64,000 bases of DNA from Euclidia mi. Lineage: Eukaryota; Arthropoda; Insecta; Lepidoptera; Erebidae. Location of the stretch: NCBI GenBank assembly GCA_944739405.2, contig OX123183.2, positions 93,014,729-93,078,728 of the forward strand, read 5' to 3'. A program made the translations under genes and the position numbers. The stretch's first letter is position 1; every line of letters starts with the position of its first letter. Shown here in pieces: positions 58,995-64,000 of this stretch. Below the pieces are notes generated by a model. The model saw only the letters and a program-made list of their open reading frames with translations. It was not told the origin of the DNA and made no database searches.

Positions 58995-59840
58995 ATGTGA
59001 AGAAAGGAGCAAAATTTCAGTTACCTATTACGGCGGGGAAAGGTGTTTCGGCTGAGGAGGTTGAAAAATATTATGAAGACAGAGACATGACGAACAAAAA
59101 TAAAGGTCAAAAGGGAGATGAAATGGGCGAGCAATCCAAAAAAGGAGGACGACCCCAGGGTTCAAAAGAAGGCTAACAATGATAAAGAAGAAAATAATAA
59201 TAAAGATTTTCAGAGTGACTAGATTAAAAGTGGAGGATTAGAAGGTACAAGTACTCAAATAAATAATTATAATAAGTCTCAAGAAATAGAAAGAGAAGAT
59301 ATAGTAGTAGAAGCTTTAGTTCACCAACCTCCTCTTCCTAAACTCGCCAAGACATTTGTTGGTGAAGTAAGCAACACTTTTGAAACTCAAGACGTGCCCT
59401 CCGAACATATGAGCCAAGAAACAGACGTTATAATTGAAGAAAGTCCTGACTTAGACTTAGGCAGTGAAGTGATTTTAATGGATCTAGACACTATTTAAGA
59501 ATATACAGTAGATGGGTCAACTGGGGAGTTGCAGATTGTAACGACTGAGAAGTGTGCTGGCAAGGGAGACGCTGAGGTCCCGAAAATTGAAGAAGGAAAA
59601 TTTTGTGTCTTTAGAGAAAAAGGTAGTTTGTTCCCAGAAAGGATACTAAAAGTTAGACCCTTACAAGTCTCTATGCTCCAAAAAATGTTTTCAGGAGCGT
59701 GGTCTTGGCCTTCCAAAACGGAAATATGTCGAATCGATGTGGCCAATATAATAAGTATTCTAAAAGACCAACAAATATCTAGAAAAGGCGAACAAATTTA
59801 TATTGACGACGACATTTTGTTTATGGAATGGGGTGAATGA
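58995..59840 (+). pseudogene. Pogo-type transposase, C-terminal part
   Basis: Continues from 56110. FQLPITAGKGVSAEEVEKYY (about 59010-59070), a basic stretch, stops near 59175 and 59219, then LGSEVILMDLD. The frame 59529-59840 ends KFCVFREKGSLFPERILKV, VSMLQKMFSGAWSWPSKTE and IDVANIISIL, the typical C-terminal GK-I-V, M-K-W-WP, D-I--I block of insect pogo/jerky-like transposases. It supports that the two parts are one gene split by a CR1. Confidence 0.72.
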
Positions 59841-59984
59841 TTTTGTTTCTAAGATTTTTTTTCGAAGAAAATGTTACCTGAATTTGGAATTTTGATCTCA
59901 TTCGATAGCCAAATGAACGTATAATTTATTATGTAAGGCACTACTGTCCTAGTTTATCTTGATTTAATAAATAATTATAAAATT

Positions 59985-60955
59985 ATTGTCAGTTTACCGG
60001 CGTTCCTGTCTTCGGTTCACAGCACGGAAGAGTTAACTAGGAAAATATTATCATCTACACTCGTTAACTCAGAAGTGCTGTGCAAAACCGAAGCTATAAA
60101 CGCCTGGAAAATGGCTTGTCCAAACACTGATTTGCCCACCAACCTATTCTCCCAAAGACAGTGGGACGCGCCGCTTTGTAACATTGTGAGAAAAAATATT
60201 TTGGATGCATCTTTTAATGTTACAGATCGAGCTCGCTTACTTGCCGTGGGGGAATGGGAATCCGGTCTATGGCTTCAGGCACTACCATCGTCCAACACAG
60301 GAACCATGTTGGACGATGTGACGTTCCGCATCGCCACTTTTCTTCGTTTAGGTGCTCCGTAGGTTTCTCCGCATCGATGTCATTGTGGAGAAGACATCGA
60401 TAGCCTTGGACACCATGGGCTATCCTGCAGCAGAAGCGCTGGTAGAATTCCTCGTCATGCTCACCTAAATGACATAATCCGTCGTGCTCTTGTCGCGTCT
60501 GGCGTACCAGCTGTACTTGAACCAAATAGTTTAGTACGCGACGACGGGAAGAGGCCTGACGGTATGTCATTATTGCCATGGAAAATGGGTAGGCCTTTGG
60601 TGTGGGACGCAACCTGCGTAGACACCCTCGCGCCATCCCATGTTCCAAGCACGGGAGGCCGTGCTGGCGCTGCTGCTGCATCTACGGAAATCCTCAAACG
60701 GCTCAAATATAGTAATCTAGTAGCTAATTACGTATTTGAGCCGTTTGGGGTGGAAACGCTAGGCTCATGGAGTCCGAGCGCTCGCTTTTTATTCCGAGAT
60801 ATATCTAAACGGTTAATCGACGGCTCACGTGACCAGAGGGCTGGTTTATTATTTGCTCAAAGAATCAGCATTGCCATCCAGCGTGGCAATGCTGCCAGCT
60901 TTCTGGGCACATTACCCGATGATATTGATGCGGAGGCATTCTACGACGCCTAAAC
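59985..60955 (+). pseudogene. R2-like LINE C-terminus with restriction-like endonuclease
   Basis: The frame (frame 0) is open from about 59993 except for a TAG at 60360-60362. After it CHCGEDIDSLGHHGLSC forms a CCHC-like zinc motif, then RHAHLNDIIRRAL, VLEPN, DGKRPDGM and LVWDATCVDT, the order of the PD-(D/E)XK endonuclease at the C-terminus of RLE-type LINEs. It ends with AIQRGNAASFLGTLP. The upstream reverse transcriptase is missing (5' truncation). The tail is at about 60956-61100. Similar C-termini occur in many invertebrate LINE proteins; the exact clade is uncertain. A possible duplication AATTATAAAA flanks it (59971 and 61112). Confidence 0.65.
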
Positions 60956-61757
60956 ACACCTGTACTTAATTTCACTTTTTATTTTTAGATTTATGTAGGT
61001 ACCTATATATATTCTTAGATATTATAATTATGTAAGATAGCAGTGTATATAGTCATAATTAATAATCCGTAATTTTATTGTGAAAATTATTCAAACAAAA
61101 GCAACATAATAAATTATAAAACACAAAGATTTTTTCCATCAAATTGGTCGCCCTTGATTCACATGGCAAGACTAAGTTATATTTCTATCATGATTTAATT
61201 CGTCAGAGTAGATATCTCATTTTGACATTTAAGGTTATTTTGAATAAAAAACGTCACTTAATGTTACCCAAACTGAAGAATAGTCGAATAATAAAGGTTT
61301 TTACTTCGAGAGAAAAATCATATTCAAAGTTACCCAAAACGCATGGTAACGTTGAATTTGATTTAAAGGGGAGATTATGGGAAGTTCTGTTGTTTTCTCC
61401 TTAAATTTATTATGTTATATAAATTAACTAACTAAAAAAATGTAAAAAAACGTTCAAAGTTACCCAAATTGACTGTATATTATCCTATTTTCTTATTTTT
61501 TATATACTTGTATTGTTTTTGCTAATTAATATTTTCTACCATATCAGTGAAAACTGCTATTTATCAGAAACGTTCCAAACCATATTTTATCTTAATATCT
61601 CTAAATATTGACTTTCAATGATAAATTTATTATATTTAATTAAAAATAAACCAAATGTCGAATATAAATAAAATAAAAAATCTATAACTTTTTAACGAAA
61701 ACTTGGAGCAAAACAAGCTTGATCTTCAAACTTGATTTTTTGACAGATTGGCTTTTA
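60956..61757. other. 3' part of the pogo-like element
   Basis: TTACCCAAA words recur (61264, 61331, 61460), with ACGTCACTTAATG and GGTAACG nearby. An internal partial copy of the end repeat (CAGAAACGTTCCAAACCATA) lies at about 61567-61586, opposite in orientation to the right end at 61758. No protein is recognised; the 86-codon frame 61144-61404 is probably untranslated. Confidence 0.45.
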
Positions 61758-61826
61758 TGGTTTGGAACATTTCTGCTAAACACGGTCCAATTATAATATC
61801 ACGTTTTTGACTAAATACCTGCGACA

Positions 61827-62583
61827 TAAACGATGGTGTGGTAATATCACTAATAAACACCGTTATAAGAACTAGACTATTAGATATTCTTTCTTAAAGA
61901 AAAAGCTGTCGTGCCTAGAGACAAAGCAGATACGTACTTAATATACTTTTGTAATGACAAATATTTTTATTTTCACCACAGCAGCTCAAACATGCCGCTT
62001 TTGCTGCGAGACAACAGTGAACAAAACGCGATTTTGATTCGAGCGTGAGGCAAAGTAGCTTTTTATTTTTTCAATCTTCAGTGCCACGAATTGACATTGT
62101 TCAGCCATAAATTTGAAACATTCGAATTTTACTGTGCTCTGTCTCTTTCACGCGCATATAAAAAAGCGAGTGAAAAAAACAAACTCCTTCGAAATTCGAT
62201 TTTGGAATTCGACCTCTAAGAAAACACGTTCGGAAACGCGTTATACCCTAAAATTTTAAGTACAAATATATTTTTAAATAAATAAATTTGTTGTTTTTTA
62301 AATGTTATTTTTTATATGTTTAATATATTATTGGATTTTAATAAAACTAAGTCTAATTAATAGTATAAAATTGGTATTTAACCAATACATTTTTATTTGG
62401 AATTTCAACAATGATACATTTGAAAAATAAACATCAGGGACGCGGTATCAAAACGCGATTTAAAAAATAGCGGGAATAAAGTAAACATGTATACATATAG
62501 TCTGTGGTAAACATTTCGTTGATGCTGATAGGGTATAGCGTAACGTGTTAAATTATATTAATATAAAATACTTCATCTAAAAA
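61827..62583. other. No gene recognised
   Basis: AT-rich sequence right of the pogo-like element. No feature can be supported. Confidence 0.4.
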
Positions 62584-62700
62584 GATGAGTGAAACTATCG
62601 ATGTTGACTGTACTTTAACACCAGAAGAGTTAAAACAACAAGTGATTCATGCAGAATTTCGTTTTCAATTTATTCCTGTTAATTTTTTTGTCTCCTAAGT
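62584..62700 (+). CDS. Short ORF, possible first exon of a host gene
   Basis: An ATG in a fair context (AAAAGATGAG) opens a 38-codon frame beginning MSETIDVDCTLTPEELKQQ, which reads like protein rather than translated AT-rich DNA (acidic, no low complexity). It ends in a TAA at about 62697. A splice-donor-like AGGTATGT lies nearby at 62703. No promoter motif or further exon was identified and the product is not recognised. Confidence 0.25.
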
Positions 62701-62734
62701 AATAGGTATGTGTTCTCACTGCCGAGGTGAAAAG

Positions 62735-62940
62735 TTATGTGTGCTACACGAGAGCAAAGTTTTTGCATCTCGTGCTGTTGAGTCCCTCTCTACGCTCAGG
62801 ATTCAAACTTTGATTCACTCGCTACGCTCGTGAATCAATCATAGAATCCTTCGCTTGCTCGGGACTCAACATCAGCACTCGAAACAAAAAACAACTTTGC
62901 TCTCTTGTTGCACAAATAACTATTTTAGGTACTTACCTAC
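62735..62940. mobile_element. Long imperfect hairpin element
   Basis: ACACGAGAGCAAAGTTTTTG, CTCGTGCTGTTGAGTCCC and AGGATTC on the left are mirrored by GGACTCAACATCAGCACTCG and AACTTTGCTCTCTTGTTGCA on the right. The centre is TTGATTCACTCGCTACGCTC / GTGAATCAA. Near-complete self-complementarity over about 200 bp fits a foldback MITE. No coding content. Confidence 0.72.
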
Positions 62941-64000
62941 GGATAGATATACAAATATTTAATTAAATATTTAAAAATAATAATTATAACAATCACATAA
63001 GCAACACATGGCTATTTCAAAGAGAATTATCCAGAAATACTACAATTACGCCATTTTCTTTAGATCTAGTATATAAAAATGAATTCTAATTAGTTTAAGA
63101 AATATGAATATCTCATCTTATATAATTTGTGTTGAGAAAGCAAAAAAAATGTACACATACGAAAATTTATAATTATTTTTGTCATCACATATTTTCTATC
63201 GCTAGGACTTTTAAGTAATATTTTAACACTTCTAAGAACAAGTCGCCAAATTGGCAACACTGTGTATCTAACAGATATAATATAGGGAAGTCATTTTCTA
63301 CAATTGTAGTTCTTCTATTTACCGTGAGACTCTTTGGTGGCGCCGACTCTCAAATCGACTATAATCTGCTACAACATCACCAAGATGCTTGTCTTTGGCT
63401 GGCATATGGTAATGGAATTATTGTTGAGGGAGCTAGAAGATTTGAATATTGATTCAGTGCGAGGGAGTGGCCGACACTCCACACAGTAGTCCCATTCGCC
63501 GACAGGCCTATCCAAACTGGCGTAGATACTACAATTTTTTATACAAGTACCTAATTGTGAACAAGTTTTAGTGATCACACAAATGATCCTTGTCGACCAA
63601 CACTCGTTGGGAAGTTTCGAGAGGATCACCGTCATTTTAATGAATTATCAATAACATTATTTCACTAGTTTGTGCATCAATTTTATATTCTTTTGCATGA
63701 TATCAAATCAGCGTTATTAATAAATAGAATATTTAAGTCTATTATAACAATCTCAATAGAAACCCAGTCTTCTATATTGATAAAACTCGTTTGTTTTGTA
63801 AACAACTGAAAGTTGATACTGCAACGTATTATACAACAATGCCTATTGCCATAGCAACCATACGTTATAGAAACAGCATTTAATAATATTCAACAAAACG
63901 TATTGTGATTGATAACGAGGTATGGGTCGATAACATCTAACGTGATTTGGATTTTCTTTATTCTACGAGTAGTATGGTGGTAACTGAATATACAGTATAC
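62941..64000. other. No gene recognised
   Basis: An 88-codon minus frame at 63369-63635 contains six cysteines (CSQLGTCIKNCSIYAS) in a slightly less AT-rich block, but matches no family I know and has no evident signal sequence. The rest is AT-rich. Confidence 0.3.

Larger units (their letters stand above)
53821..61826 (+). mobile_element. 8-kb pogo-like element with 69-bp inverted ends
   Basis: The left end TGTCGCAGGTATTTAGTCAA (53821) and the complement of the right end (61826 backwards) are identical over 69 bp once the MITE at 53859-54478 is removed: 53821-53858 plus 54483-54513 against 61758-61826. TA follows the right end; the left neighbour is (TA)nTG, which could be TA plus a TG slip. 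The interior holds a decayed pogo-type transposase. Four other insertions lie inside. The whole may instead be two ends of different copies, but the position of the transposase favours one element. Confidence 0.7.

Noticed and set aside
63369..63635. Cys-containing minus-strand frame as a secreted peptide gene
   Set aside because: No signal peptide and no recognisable cysteine framework.

Overview
The window looks like a stretch of a lepidopteran (moth or butterfly) nuclear genome. It is AT-rich and dense in transposable elements. It carries Lep1-type Helitron fragments, tRNA-headed SINEs with GAT-repeat or ATAAA tails, RTE and CR1 LINEs, and mariner, piggyBac and pogo transposons. I see no bacterial or organellar features, and no host protein-coding gene that I can name. 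Almost every long reading frame belongs to a mobile element. Two short frames (62584 and 26039) are weak host candidates.

Layout. 1-5.9 kb: RTE LINE ends, two tRNA-SINEs (SINE-A), one SINE-C with a target duplication, and two Helitrons. 6-10.9 kb: a nearly complete CR1-type LINE with an intact ORF1 and an ORF2 broken by one stop and one frameshift. 11.3-14.3 kb: an internally deleted mariner, a MITE containing a SINE-B, and an RTE fragment split by a nested jockey-like LINE. 14.3-29 kb: mostly non-repetitive and non-coding, with one GC-rich inverted-repeat element holding a small MITE (16.7-17.5 kb). 29-32 kb: SINEs, including a composite one. 33.7-37.4 kb: a decayed CR1/L2-like LINE bracketed by inverted arrays of short repeated words. 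38.6-43.6 kb: MITEs, a (CA)262 array, a LINE fragment, two adjacent perfect palindromes and Helitrons. 44-47 kb: non-coding with GC-rich islands. 47.7-48.4 kb: a solo LTR. 50.3-53.8 kb: a deleted Ty3/gypsy element with a head-to-head extra LTR, between two (TA)n arrays. 53.8-61.8 kb: an 8-kb pogo-like element with 69-bp terminal inverted repeats, into which a MITE, a CR1 LINE (itself holding a piggyBac element) and the end of an R2-like LINE have been inserted. 62-64 kb: a hairpin element and unassigned sequence.

How the parts relate. The sequence is best read as layers of insertions, many dated relative to each other by nesting and by target-site duplications. The SINEs share their 3' tails with two RTE LINE types seen in the same window, which suggests that those LINEs mobilised them; SINE heads and tails have been exchanged. 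Several elements here (piggyBac, mariner, gypsy) have lost their catalytic core but kept their ends, so they could move only with enzymes supplied from elsewhere. All assignments rest on motifs read by eye; no database search was run.
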